64,000 bases of DNA from Amycolatopsis orientalis DSM 40040 = KCTC 9412 (GTDB lineage: Bacteria > Actinomycetota > Actinomycetes > Mycobacteriales > Pseudonocardiaceae), in the NCBI RefSeq assembly GCF_000478275.1, contig NZ_ASJB01000083.1:558001-622000 (forward strand), given 5' to 3'. The notes beneath the pieces were generated by a model. It did not search any database, had not been told where the DNA came from, and saw only the letters and a program-made list of their open reading frames with translations. A program made the translations under genes and the position numbers. Below are positions 44,029 through 51,699 of this stretch, piece after piece (positions within the stretch are counted from its first letter, which is position 1; each line of letters starts with the position of its first letter).

Positions 44029-44382
44029 TCAGTTCTTCTTGTGGTAGGCCTCCACGACCTCGGACGGGATACGTCCACGGTCGGAAACCTGGAAGCCGTT
44101 CTTGCGGGCCCAGGCGCGAATGGCCTGGTTCTGCTCGCGGTCCACGGTCGCGGGGCGGGCGGCGGCCTTCACGCCGGCGACCGGACGAATGGCGGTGCGC
44201 TTACGGCCACCCGCGCGGCGGGCGTGCTCCACATACTGGGCCAGCGCGTCGCGAAGTTCTTCCGCGTTTTCCGCGGAAAGGTCGATCTGGTAGCTGACAC
44301 CGTCCAAACCGAACTCAACGGTCTCTTCCGCCTCGCTGCCGTCGAGGTCGTCAACGAGCGAGACGAGCACCTTCTGTGCCAT
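44029..44382 (-). CDS. lsr2: Nucleoid-associated xenogeneic silencer Lsr2
   Basis: A 117-residue Lsr2. The N-terminal oligomerisation domain starts MAQKVLVSLVDDLDGSEAEE, followed by a basic linker. The C-terminal DNA-binding domain has the AT-hook-like RGR in SDRGRIPSEVVEAYHKK. ATG 44382 is preceded by AGGAGGAAAC. Lsr2 binds the minor groove of AT-rich DNA, bridges it and silences acquired genes, which is relevant because the window contains several probable acquisitions. It is placed between clpC and lysS as in mycobacteria. Confidence 0.96.
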   Translation of the reverse strand: MAQKVLVSLVDDLDGSEAEETVEFGLDGVSYQIDLSAENAEELRDALAQYVEHARRAGGRKRTAIRPVAGVKAAARPATVDREQNQAIRAWARKNGFQVSDRGRIPSEVVEAYHKKN

Positions 44383-44533
44383 CTGTTTCCTCCTGCTGGG
44401 GGCTTACACGAATGATCTGGTACGGGGCATGCCCCGGACAGAAGACTTTGTCTAGCGACATTAATACCCGCTACCGTGACATAACGCAAATCTCGTTTAC
44501 GAGAACGATCGAGGTATCTGTCACGCGGACGGG
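44383..44533 (-). promoter_or_regulatory. AT-rich lsr2 leader/promoter with nested dyads
   Basis: This 151-bp gap is visibly richer in A/T than the rest of the window. It contains TCTCGT-TT-ACGAGA (44491-44504, possibly the lysS terminator, followed by TTT on the minus strand) nested within a wider CGTGACA..TGTCACG pair (about 44475-44526), and GACAGAAGACTTTGTC (about 44439-44454). Autorepression by Lsr2 through such DNA is plausible. Confidence 0.5.
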
Positions 44534-46045
44534 TTATTCAGGTCGGACGAGCGGGAACAGGATGGTCTCCCGGATACCAAGGCCGGTCAGCGCCATCAGC
44601 AACCGGTCGATCCCCATTCCGACACCACCGCTCGGCGGCATTCCGTACTCCAGTGCCCGGAGGAAATCCTCATCCAGGTTCATGGCCTCACTATCGCCCT
44701 GCGCACCCAGCCTGGCCTGTTCCACCAGACGCTGACGCTCCACCACGGGATCGACCAGCTCGGAGTATCCGGTGGCCAGTTCGAAACCGCGCACGTACAG
44801 ATCCCACTTCTCCGCCACCCCCGGCTTGCTGCGATGTTGCCTGGTCAGCGGGGATGTCTCGACCGGAAAATCACGGACAAAAGTAGGTTCGTGCAGATGA
44901 TCGCCGACGAGGTGTTCCCACAGTTCCTCGATGAGTTTGCCGTGCCCTAACTTGGGGTCGACCTCCAGCTCTCGCGCTTCGGCATAGGAACGCAGCTTGT
45001 CCACCGATGTCTCGGGAGTGACCTCTTCCGACAACGCCTCGGACAACGACTCGTACATTCCGAGTGTGGTCCACTCGCCGGACAGGTCGTACTCCGAACC
45101 GTCGGCGAGAGTGACCACCTGAGTACCGAGAACGTTCTGCGCCGCCTCCTGGATGAGCTGCCGCGTCATCACCGCATTGGAGTCATAGGTCGCATACGCT
45201 TCGTAGTACTCCAACATGGCGAACTCGGGCGAGTGGGACGAGTCGCTGCCCTCGTTCCGGAAGTTCCGGTTGATCTCGAAGACCTTCTCGATACCGCCGA
45301 CCACGCAACGCTTGAGGTACAGCTCCGGCGCGATCCTCAAGTACAGATCGAGGTCGAAGGCATTCGAATGCGTGACGAATGGCCTGGCCGCCGCACCCCC
45401 GTGCAGCGTCTGCAGCATCGGCGTCTCGACCTCGAGGAATCCCCGGCCGTGAAACGAGTCACGCAGGGAACGCAGCACACCGGCCCGGGTACGGACCACG
45501 TCCCGCGCCTTGGGACGCACGATCAGATCGACATAACGCTGCCGGATCCGCGTTTCCTCGGCCAGGTCTTTGTACATCACCGGCAACGGGCGCAATGCTT
45601 TCGACGTGATCCGCCAGGAGTCGGCCATCACGGAAAGTTCACCGCGCTTGGAGGTGATGACCTCGCCGGAGACGAATACGTGATCGCCGAGATCGACATC
45701 GGACTTCCACGCCGCGAGCGCGTCCGCGCCCACCTTCGCGAGGCTGATCATCGCCTGCAACTCGGTGCCGTCACCTTCACGGAGACTGGCGAAACACAGT
45801 TTTCCGGTATTGCGCATGAACATGACCCGGCCGGTCACACCGACGATGTCGCCGGTGGCGGTGTCGACGGGAAGGTCGGAATGCTTCGCGCGCACTTCGG
45901 CCAGTGAGTGCGTCCGGGGCACCTCGACCGGATACGGATCGATACCCTCCGCGATTATCCGGTCGCGCTTGTCCCGGCGCACCCGCATCTGTTCCGGCAG
46001 GTCTTCGTCGGGGCTCACGCCCTCGGATGCGGGGATTTCAGTCAT
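44534..46045 (-). CDS. lysS: Lysyl-tRNA synthetase, class II
   Basis: A 503-residue class IIb enzyme. The N-terminal OB-fold anticodon domain (VGVTGRVMFMRNTGKLCFASLREGDG) is followed by the catalytic core with motif 1 (FLEVETPMLQ), motif 2 (FRNEGSDSSHSPEFAMLEYY) and motif 3 (GGVGMGIDRLLMALTG). It charges tRNA-Lys in the cytoplasm. Start ATG 46045 gives a ~20-residue flexible N-terminus. Order lsr2-lysS matches mycobacteria. It has no MprF-like membrane domain, so it is the housekeeping form. Confidence 0.97.
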   Translation of the reverse strand: MTEIPASEGVSPDEDLPEQMRVRRDKRDRIIAEGIDPYPVEVPRTHSLAEVRAKHSDLPVDTATGDIVGVTGRVMFMRNTGKLCFASLREGDGTELQAMISLAKVGADALAAWKSDVDLGDHVFVSGEVITSKRGELSVMADSWRITSKALRPLPVMYKDLAEETRIRQRYVDLIVRPKARDVVRTRAGVLRSLRDSFHGRGFLEVETPMLQTLHGGAAARPFVTHSNAFDLDLYLRIAPELYLKRCVVGGIEKVFEINRNFRNEGSDSSHSPEFAMLEYYEAYATYDSNAVMTRQLIQEAAQNVLGTQVVTLADGSEYDLSGEWTTLGMYESLSEALSEEVTPETSVDKLRSYAEARELEVDPKLGHGKLIEELWEHLVGDHLHEPTFVRDFPVETSPLTRQHRSKPGVAEKWDLYVRGFELATGYSELVDPVVERQRLVEQARLGAQGDSEAMNLDEDFLRALEYGMPPSGGVGMGIDRLLMALTGLGIRETILFPLVRPE

Positions 46046-46141
46046 GCCGCACAGCGTACGAACCCACCGGTTCCCTACGCCAACCGGATTACCTTTTCCG
46101 GGTCCGGACCGGTCGGTTTTCTCTCCATTAACCTGGTTCGC

Positions 46142-46951
46142 GTGAACTCATCCACTCCCGGCATCGAACCCGAACTGCACGCCCGCCGCGCCGCTTCGTT
46201 CGGCGCGAAGGCCGCCGCCTATGCCGCGCACCGGCCCGACTATCCGGAAAAGGCACTGGCCTGGGGGCTGGCCGGCGCGAACCGGCCACCGGAACGGGTC
46301 CTCGACCTGGGCGCCGGTACCGGCAAGGTCAGCGAAGGGCTGGTCGCGCTGGGGGTCACGGTCACCGCCGTCGAACCGGACGCGCAGATGCTCGAAGAAC
46401 TCGCCAAGGCGCTCCCGGCCGTGACGCCCCTCATCGGGACCGCCGAGCGGATCCCGCTGGCGGACGAATCCGTGGACGCCGTGTTCATCGGACAGGCTTT
46501 CCACTGGTTCGACCTCGATCTGGCCTATCCGGAGATCGCCAGGGTGCTGAGGCCGGGCGGAGTCGTTGCCGCGCTGTGGAATCACGACGACGAGTCGACC
46601 GGCTGGCTGGCGGAGTTCAACTCACTGATCAAGAGCTCGATGAGCAGGCGCTGGCTGAGCGACTACGAATCGCTGCCGGAACACGAGGCCTTCGAACCGT
46701 TCGAGAAGAAGACTTTCGACCACAAACAGCGCAGGACGGCCGAAAGCCTGGTGGAGACCATCGCCACCCATTCGCATCTCCTGGTCGCCCCGGAAGCGGA
46801 ACGCGCGGCCAAACTGCGCGCGGCGCGGGAATTCCTCGACCGGAACCCGGAAACCGCCTCGGGGGAATTCGACCTCCCGCTCACCACCACGGTCTTCCGG
46901 ACCCGCCGCGGTCTTGAGTGGCCCGGCCAAGGTCGCGACGGACGCGGCTGA
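46142..46951 (+). CDS. SAM-dependent methyltransferase (class I)
   Basis: A 269-residue class I methyltransferase with motif I VLDLGAGTGKVSEGL, VEPDAQMLEEL, and the UbiE/Methyltransf_11 signature DAVFIGQAFHWFDLDLAYPEIARVLRPGG. GTG 46142 is chosen: TAACCT at 46129-46134 would start an mRNA at or next to the GTG, i.e. leaderless, and no Shine-Dalgarno exists. The group includes fungal Crg1-like trans-aconitate or small-molecule methyltransferases. Substrate unknown. Divergent from lysS, an insertion relative to the mycobacterial order. Confidence 0.83.
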   Translation: MNSSTPGIEPELHARRAASFGAKAAAYAAHRPDYPEKALAWGLAGANRPPERVLDLGAGTGKVSEGLVALGVTVTAVEPDAQMLEELAKALPAVTPLIGTAERIPLADESVDAVFIGQAFHWFDLDLAYPEIARVLRPGGVVAALWNHDDESTGWLAEFNSLIKSSMSRRWLSDYESLPEHEAFEPFEKKTFDHKQRRTAESLVETIATHSHLLVAPEAERAAKLRAAREFLDRNPETASGEFDLPLTTTVFRTRRGLEWPGQGRDGRG

Positions 46952-46979
46952 AGGGCCCTTTCCCCTCATCTCACGCGGC

Positions 46980-47022
46980 GAAGGGCGCTTTCCCCGCATG
47001 CGATGCGGGGAAAGCGCCCTTC
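46980..47022. terminator. 20-bp perfect hairpin after the methyltransferase gene (GAAGGGCGC family)
   Basis: GAAGGGCGCTTTCCCCGCAT (46980-46999) pairs perfectly with 47003-47022 around a 3-nt loop. A degenerate upstream half (GAAGGGCCCTTTCCCC, 46950) repeats its start. It lies between convergent genes. Confidence 0.85.
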
Positions 47023-47072
47023 AGCCCCGCGCCCCGAGTCGCACCAGGATGAGCAGGCCCAGTGCGGGACGT

Positions 47073-47095
47073 CGCACGTAGTCGACTACTTGCGC
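47073..47095. repeat. GCGCAAG-AGTCGACT palindrome, copy 2
   Basis: CGCACGTAGTCGACTACTTGCG, palindromic over the central 12 bp (GTAGTCGACTAC). It lies 50 bp after the GAAGGGCGC hairpin, the same pairing as at 36 kb and 62 kb. Confidence 0.7.
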
Positions 47096-47101
47096 AGTCA
47101 G

Positions 47102-47157
47102 GCCTGGTCGTGAGTGGTAAGTGCCGTTAGAACGACACTCGCCACTCACGACCAGGC
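47102..47157. repeat. CGTGAGTGG hairpin, copy 3
   Basis: Arms 47102-47128 and 47131-47157 pair at 24 of 27 positions around an AG loop; begins GCCTGGTCGTGAGTGG. Located between convergent methyltransferase and coaX, where it can act as terminator. Confidence 0.8.
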
Positions 47158-47174
47158 AGCGAGCACCGGCCTAC

Positions 47175-47196
47175 CGCATTCAGAGGACTAAACGCG
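47175..47196. repeat. CGCATTCAG..CTAAACGCG motif overlapping the coaX stop
   Basis: A hybrid copy of the 22-bp gene-end motif: one half is CGCATTCAGAGGA, the other CTAAACGCG. The CTA at 47188-47190 is the coaX TAG stop read on the minus strand. Confidence 0.8.
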
Positions 47197-47967
47197 GTGG
47201 TTGCGGTCGTAGACGAGGCGCAGGCCCAGCAGGGTGAGGTCCGGCACGTGCTCGGTGATCGTCTCCGACTCCTCCAGCACCAGAGGGGCCAGGCCACCGG
47301 TCGCGATCACGGCGACGGGTTCCGACCCGTCCGGCGAAAGCTCGCGCTTGATCCGCTTCACCAGGCCGTCGACCTGGCCGGCGAAACCGTAGAGGATGCC
47401 GGACTGCAGGCATTCGACGGTGTTCTTCCCGATCACCGACCGCGGCGGCACCAGTTCCACCTTGCGCAGCGCCGCGGCCCGCGCGGCCAGCGCGTCGACC
47501 GAGATCTCGATCCCGGGCGCGAACGCGCCGCCGAGGAACTCACCCTTGGCGGAAATGGCGTCCACATTGGTCGAAGTGCCGAAATCCACCACGACACAGG
47601 CTGTGGTGGGGTGCAGATGGTGCGCGGCCAGGGTGTTCACCAGCCTGTCCGCGCCCACCTCCTTGGGGTTGTCGACCAGGAGCGGCACGCCCGTGCGCAC
47701 CCCCGGCTCGATGACGATCTTCGGCAGCCCGCCGTAGTAGCGCGAGAGCATGACGCGCAGCTCGCGCAGTACGGCGGGCACCGTGGACAGCGCGCTGATA
47801 CCGGTGATCGCGTCCGCGTGCGCGCCGAGGAGCCCGCGCATGGTCAGCGCGAGCTCGTCGGCGGTGATCCGCGCGTCGGTGCGCATCCGCCAGTCACCTT
47901 TGAGTGCCGGGCCGTCGTAGAGGCCGAGCACGATGTTGGTGTTGCCGACGTCGACCGTGAGCAGCAA
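47188..47967 (-). CDS. coaX: Type III pantothenate kinase
   Basis: A 259-residue CoaX: phosphate 1 motif LLTVDVGNTNIVLGLYD, GADRLVNTLAA, phosphate 2 VVVDFGTSTNVDAISAKGEFLGG and ATGGLAPLV. It phosphorylates pantothenate, the first step of CoA synthesis, directly after the panCD genes in the same operon. TTG 47967 is 4 bp beyond the panD stop and is the only start before the essential VDVGNT strand (a CTG follows it). The last residues HRV and the TAG are encoded by an intergenic motif, although NHRV-like ends are also seen in the family, so this overlap may be tolerated rather than acquired. Confidence 0.95.
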   Translation of the reverse strand: MLLTVDVGNTNIVLGLYDGPALKGDWRMRTDARITADELALTMRGLLGAHADAITGISALSTVPAVLRELRVMLSRYYGGLPKIVIEPGVRTGVPLLVDNPKEVGADRLVNTLAAHHLHPTTACVVVDFGTSTNVDAISAKGEFLGGAFAPGIEISVDALAARAAALRKVELVPPRSVIGKNTVECLQSGILYGFAGQVDGLVKRIKRELSPDGSEPVAVIATGGLAPLVLEESETITEHVPDLTLLGLRLVYDRNHRV

Positions 47968-47971
47968 CGAC

Positions 47972-48466
47972 TCAGCTCTCGGCGTGCAGCAGCGCGTCGA
48001 GACGGCGGGCGTCGGCGGTTTCGGCGACCGGGAAGGTCATCGTGTCGTCGTCGGCCAGCGTCACGGTGCCGCTCAGCAGCCCGGACCCCTCCGGCGCGTG
48101 CCCCGGGTTGGCGCCCTTCTCGACGATCCGGTTGTCCGCGTCGACGAAGATGACCCGCGGCCGGAACGAGGCCGCCTCGGCGTTCTCCATCTGCGCGTAC
48201 GAAATCAGGATCACCAGATCGCCGGGGTGCACCAGATGCGCCGCGGCGCCGTTGATGCCGAGCACCCCGCTGCCGCGTTCGCCCGCGATCACGTAGGTCT
48301 CGAGCCGCGCGCCGTTGGTGACGTCCACAATGGACACCTGCTCGCCCGGCAGCAGATCCGCCGCGTCCATCAGGTCCTCGTCGACGGTCACCGATCCGAC
48401 GTAGTGGAGATCGGCCTGGGTGACCGTCGCCCGATGGATCTTCGACTTCAGCATTGTGCGGTACAT
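47972..48466 (-). CDS. panD: Aspartate 1-decarboxylase
   Basis: A 164-residue pyruvoyl enzyme proenzyme. The self-cleavage site Gly24-Ser25 (YVGSVTVDEDLMDAA) generates the pyruvoyl group. Also present are active-site NGARLETYVIAGERGSGV and NGAAAHLVHPGDLVI. It converts L-aspartate to beta-alanine for pantothenate. It is longer than E. coli PanD (126 residues) with an extended C-terminus after FVDADNRIV, as in other actinobacteria. It lies 12 bp downstream of panC. Confidence 0.96.
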   Translation of the reverse strand: MYRTMLKSKIHRATVTQADLHYVGSVTVDEDLMDAADLLPGEQVSIVDVTNGARLETYVIAGERGSGVLGINGAAAHLVHPGDLVILISYAQMENAEAASFRPRVIFVDADNRIVEKGANPGHAPEGSGLLSGTVTLADDDTMTFPVAETADARRLDALLHAES

Positions 48467-48478
48467 CGTGGACTCTCC

Positions 48479-49387
48479 CTATTCCCCTGCGTCCAGCGCG
48501 TGTTCCGGATGGTCCGCGGCCGCGCCGAGCACCACCGGCACGTTGTCGATCAGCCGGGTACTCCCCACCCTGGCCGCGATCAGCAACCGCGCTTCACCGT
48601 CGACGGGCGCGGGCCCGAGGTCGGTTCCCCTCAATTCCAGATAATCGACCTCGACCGCGGGTCGCGCGGCGAGGGTCTTCCTGGCGGTCGCCAGCACGGC
48701 GTCCGCACCGTCGCGGCCGACGAAGGCACCCGCGGTGAGTGCCGCCGACAACACGATCGCGTCCTCGCGCTGCTCAGGAGTGAGGTAGACGTTGCGCGAG
48801 GACAACGCCAGCCCGTCGCGCTCCCTGACCGTCGGCACCCCGATGACGCGGGTTTCGAAGTTCAGGTCGCGCACCATCTTCTTGATCAGCACCAGCTGCT
48901 GGTAGTCCTTCTCCCCGAAGAAGGCGTAGTCCGGCCGCACGATGTTGAACAGTTTCGCCACCACGGTCAGCACGCCGGCGAAATGCCCCGGCCGTACCGC
49001 CCCTTCCAGCTCGTCCCCGAGCGCGCCGGGGTGGACCGTGACGGTGGCACCGTCGGGATACAGATCCGACGCCTTGGGCAGGAAGCCCAGTTCGACGCCG
49101 TCCTCCTTCAGCACCTCGAGGTCCTTGTCCAGCGGACGCGGGTACGCCTCGAAGTCCTCGCCCTCCCCGAACTGCAGGGGATTCACGAAGATCGACGTCG
49201 CGACGACCGTGTTCGGCAGCCGCTTGGCCCGGCGGATCAGCTCACGGTGACCCGCGTGCAGCGCGCCCATGGTGGGCACCAGCGCGACCTTGCGGCCGAC
49301 CCCGTGCAGGGCACGCGTCACCTGGCTCACCTGCTCGGGCGGCTGGAAGGTGTGCAGCGTGCCTCGGGCGAATTTCGGTGTGGTCAC
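48479..49387 (-). CDS. panC: Pantothenate synthetase
   Basis: A 302-residue ATP-dependent ligase joining pantoate and beta-alanine. Visible: HIGH-type motif PTMGALHAGH, FVNPLQFGEGEDFEAYPR, RPGHFAGVLTVVAKLFNIV, the FGEKDYQQL loop and the KMSKS-like ALSSRNVYL. GTG 49387 overlaps the upstream gene's TGA (GTGA), indicating translational coupling. The set panC-panD-coaX forms a compact CoA-precursor operon; panB and panE are not in the window. Confidence 0.96.
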   Translation of the reverse strand: MTTPKFARGTLHTFQPPEQVSQVTRALHGVGRKVALVPTMGALHAGHRELIRRAKRLPNTVVATSIFVNPLQFGEGEDFEAYPRPLDKDLEVLKEDGVELGFLPKASDLYPDGATVTVHPGALGDELEGAVRPGHFAGVLTVVAKLFNIVRPDYAFFGEKDYQQLVLIKKMVRDLNFETRVIGVPTVRERDGLALSSRNVYLTPEQREDAIVLSAALTAGAFVGRDGADAVLATARKTLAARPAVEVDYLELRGTDLGPAPVDGEARLLIAARVGSTRLIDNVPVVLGAAADHPEHALDAGE

Positions 49388-50319
49388 TGGATTTGCTGCC
49401 CTTCGGCGGGATCTGTGGGGTCTGCCGGTTCACTGAGGAGTTCGGTGAGCTCGGCGGCGGCCGAGGCGTCGAGGAGCCCGGCGGCGTTGCTGCGCGCCAC
49501 CGTGCGCTTGGCCAGCGCGCGATAGCCCGGAGCGACTCCGGGAGCCCGCTCGGCCAGCACCGCGAGATGCTTACGCACGGTGCCGAGATCACCACGGGCC
49601 ACCGGCCCGGTCAGCGCCCGGTCCCCGTGCCGGAGAACATTATCCAATGCCGCCGACAACAACGGAGCCACCAGGCGTTCGGGCTGGGCGATTCCCGCTT
49701 CCCGCAACAGTTCCGCGCAATCGGCGACCAGTGTCATCAGGTGGTTCGCCCCGTGCGCCAACGCCGCGTGATAGAGCGCTCGCGCTTCGTCAGGGATCCG
49801 GACGGGCTCCGCGCCCATTTCCACGGCCAGCGCTTCACCGACGTTCCAGGCCGCTTCGTCACCCTCTGTGGCGGTGACGCCGATGCTGCAGGCGGTCAGC
49901 CGGTCGAGGTCCTCCGCGCGGCCGGTGAAGGTCATCACGGGATGCAGGGCCAGCGGCAGCGCCCCGGCCTCGGCGGCGGGCGCGAGGACGTCGATGCCGT
50001 GTGCCCCGGAGGTGTGCACGACGATCTGCCCCGGCCGCAGGGAACCGGTCGCGACGAAGCCGCGCACCATCCCGGGCAGCGCGTCGTCCGGCAGGGCGAG
50101 CAGGACGAGGTCGGCGCGGCGCGCGACCTCGTCGGGAGGCAGAAGGGGGACTTCGGGGAGCAGTTGCTCCGCCCGGCGTACCGAGGCGTTGGAAAGGCCC
50201 GAAGCGGCGACGACCGTGTGCCCGGCCCTCGTGAGTGCAGCGCCGACGACGCTGCCGACCCGGCCCGCGGAAACGACACCCACGGCCAGCCGGGCGGGCC
50301 TCGTCATGGCGTGCGCCAA
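49384..50319 (-). CDS. Rossmann-fold/DUF2520 oxidoreductase-like protein (Rv3603c type)
   Basis: A 311-residue protein with an NADP-binding N-terminal Rossmann fold (LAVGVVSAGRVGSVVGAAL) and a helical DUF2520 C-terminal domain (HPVMTF, ARALYHAALAHGANHLMTL, LGTVRKHLAVL). It resembles ketopantoate reductase/6-phosphogluconate dehydrogenase-like enzymes. It is always next to panC in this group of bacteria and is translationally coupled to it. Because panE is absent here, a ketopantoate-reductase-like role is tempting, but it is not established. ATG 50319 precedes the Rossmann strand by ten residues; ATG 50307 is possible. Confidence 0.82.
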   Translation of the reverse strand: MAHAMTRPARLAVGVVSAGRVGSVVGAALTRAGHTVVAASGLSNASVRRAEQLLPEVPLLPPDEVARRADLVLLALPDDALPGMVRGFVATGSLRPGQIVVHTSGAHGIDVLAPAAEAGALPLALHPVMTFTGRAEDLDRLTACSIGVTATEGDEAAWNVGEALAVEMGAEPVRIPDEARALYHAALAHGANHLMTLVADCAELLREAGIAQPERLVAPLLSAALDNVLRHGDRALTGPVARGDLGTVRKHLAVLAERAPGVAPGYRALAKRTVARSNAAGLLDASAAAELTELLSEPADPTDPAEGQQIQ

Positions 50320-50454
50320 TGGACGCTCATGGTCGAAAACTCCTCAACTCGTTCCAGTCCCGCTCTGCGGTCGCGGGTACCAGACGACGGCGCGAGGGTA
50401 ACCCTCCGGCCCGTGTCTGAAACGACCCCCGTGACCAGCTTCACCTGACCGAGG

Positions 50455-51624
50455 TCACCCGCGCGGAGCACCGTCCGCCAGCCTCACGGCCTCGGCTCGC
50501 GAGGTCTTGAGCACTCGCAGCAGTTCACGCTGCCGCTGTTTCGCCTCGTCGGTGAGCTTCCGGCCCCGCCGCAGGAACGCGAGTTCGGTCACGCTGGCCT
50601 GGTAGCGGCCGACGGCCTTCGCCGCGTCCCGCCCCGACTGCTTCCGCGCCTGTTTCCGCCACGACCGCCGTCCGGACAGGCTGGCCAGCAGGGGCACCTC
50701 GGACGGCGCGATCCAGCGTGCGTCGACCATCATCGGCAGCGCGGCCGCGACGATCCGCTGCTCGCGGCGCCGCTGCATGACCACCACCGAGAAGACGCCG
50801 ATGAACAGCGGCACCATGATCAGGAAGTAGACGTTCAGGAAGGTCTTGGCGCCACCGAGCAGCGCGGCGCCGTTCCACAGCGCGTGCAGCAGCACGGCGA
50901 CGAGGTAACCGCCGATCGGCGCGAGGATCCGCAGCGAGCGGACCTTGCTGCTCGCCGCGACGCCGAGCCCGATCCCGGTCATCACCGCGAACAGCGGATG
51001 CGTGAACGGCGAAAGGACCCCGCGGAGGAAGAACGCGGCGACCACTCCCGCGCTCGTGCCGTCGCCGAAACCGTGCTCGGCGAAGGCGCGGCCGAAGTAG
51101 TAGATGTTCTCGGTGAAGGCGAATCCGGCCGCGGTGAACCCGGCGTAGACGATGCCGTCCACGACGCCGTCGAACTCGATCGGGCGGCGCCACCACAGCA
51201 GGAGGATGAACGCGGCCTTCGCGGCCTCCTCGACCAGCGGCGCGGAGACCAGGCCGCTGATCTTGCCGCCGCCACCACTGCCGAGCAGCAGGTCACCGAC
51301 GGCCTCGGCACCGCTGTTGAGCAGCAGCGCGATGATCGTCGCGACGCACGCTCCCCAGACAAAGGACAGCAGCAGGAGCTTCGGTGGTTCCGGTTCCCAG
51401 CGGTCGACCCACAGGAACGCGGTGACCACCACGGCGACCGGGACGAGCGCGGCGAGCACGCCGATCGTCACCGCGGGAAGGCCGACCTTCTCGGTCACCG
51501 TGCCGAAGACGAACAGCCCGCACAGCGCGACGGCGATCAGCCCGAGCACCGGCAGGAGCACGGTGATCGACCGAGGCCGTCGGGCGCGGTCGGAACCGGG
51601 CTCCGGGGAGGAAGGCTCGCTCAC
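50455..51624 (-). CDS. PrsW-family intramembrane metalloprotease
   Basis: A 389-residue membrane protein with about eight to nine TM segments and the PrsW motifs: EExxK-type PLVEEAAKAAF, GFAFTENIYYF, SPFTHPLF and LLHALWNG. These Glu/His residues are the proposed metal site of this ABI-related protease. B. subtilis PrsW cuts an anti-sigma factor; here no anti-sigma gene is adjacent. A ~110-residue basic cytoplasmic tail (SWRKQARKQSGRDAAKAVGRY) follows the last TM. It is inserted between the Rv3603c- and Rv3604c-like genes compared with M. tuberculosis. Confidence 0.87.
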   Translation of the reverse strand: MSEPSSPEPGSDRARRPRSITVLLPVLGLIAVALCGLFVFGTVTEKVGLPAVTIGVLAALVPVAVVVTAFLWVDRWEPEPPKLLLLSFVWGACVATIIALLLNSGAEAVGDLLLGSGGGGKISGLVSAPLVEEAAKAAFILLLWWRRPIEFDGVVDGIVYAGFTAAGFAFTENIYYFGRAFAEHGFGDGTSAGVVAAFFLRGVLSPFTHPLFAVMTGIGLGVAASSKVRSLRILAPIGGYLVAVLLHALWNGAALLGGAKTFLNVYFLIMVPLFIGVFSVVVMQRRREQRIVAAALPMMVDARWIAPSEVPLLASLSGRRSWRKQARKQSGRDAAKAVGRYQASVTELAFLRRGRKLTDEAKQRQRELLRVLKTSRAEAVRLADGAPRG

Positions 51625-51699
51625 AGCGGGTCACCCTACCGTCGGTACGGGGCAGTGGTTGCCGCCGGAAGTCCTTCGGGGCTATTCGGCGGTGATCGG

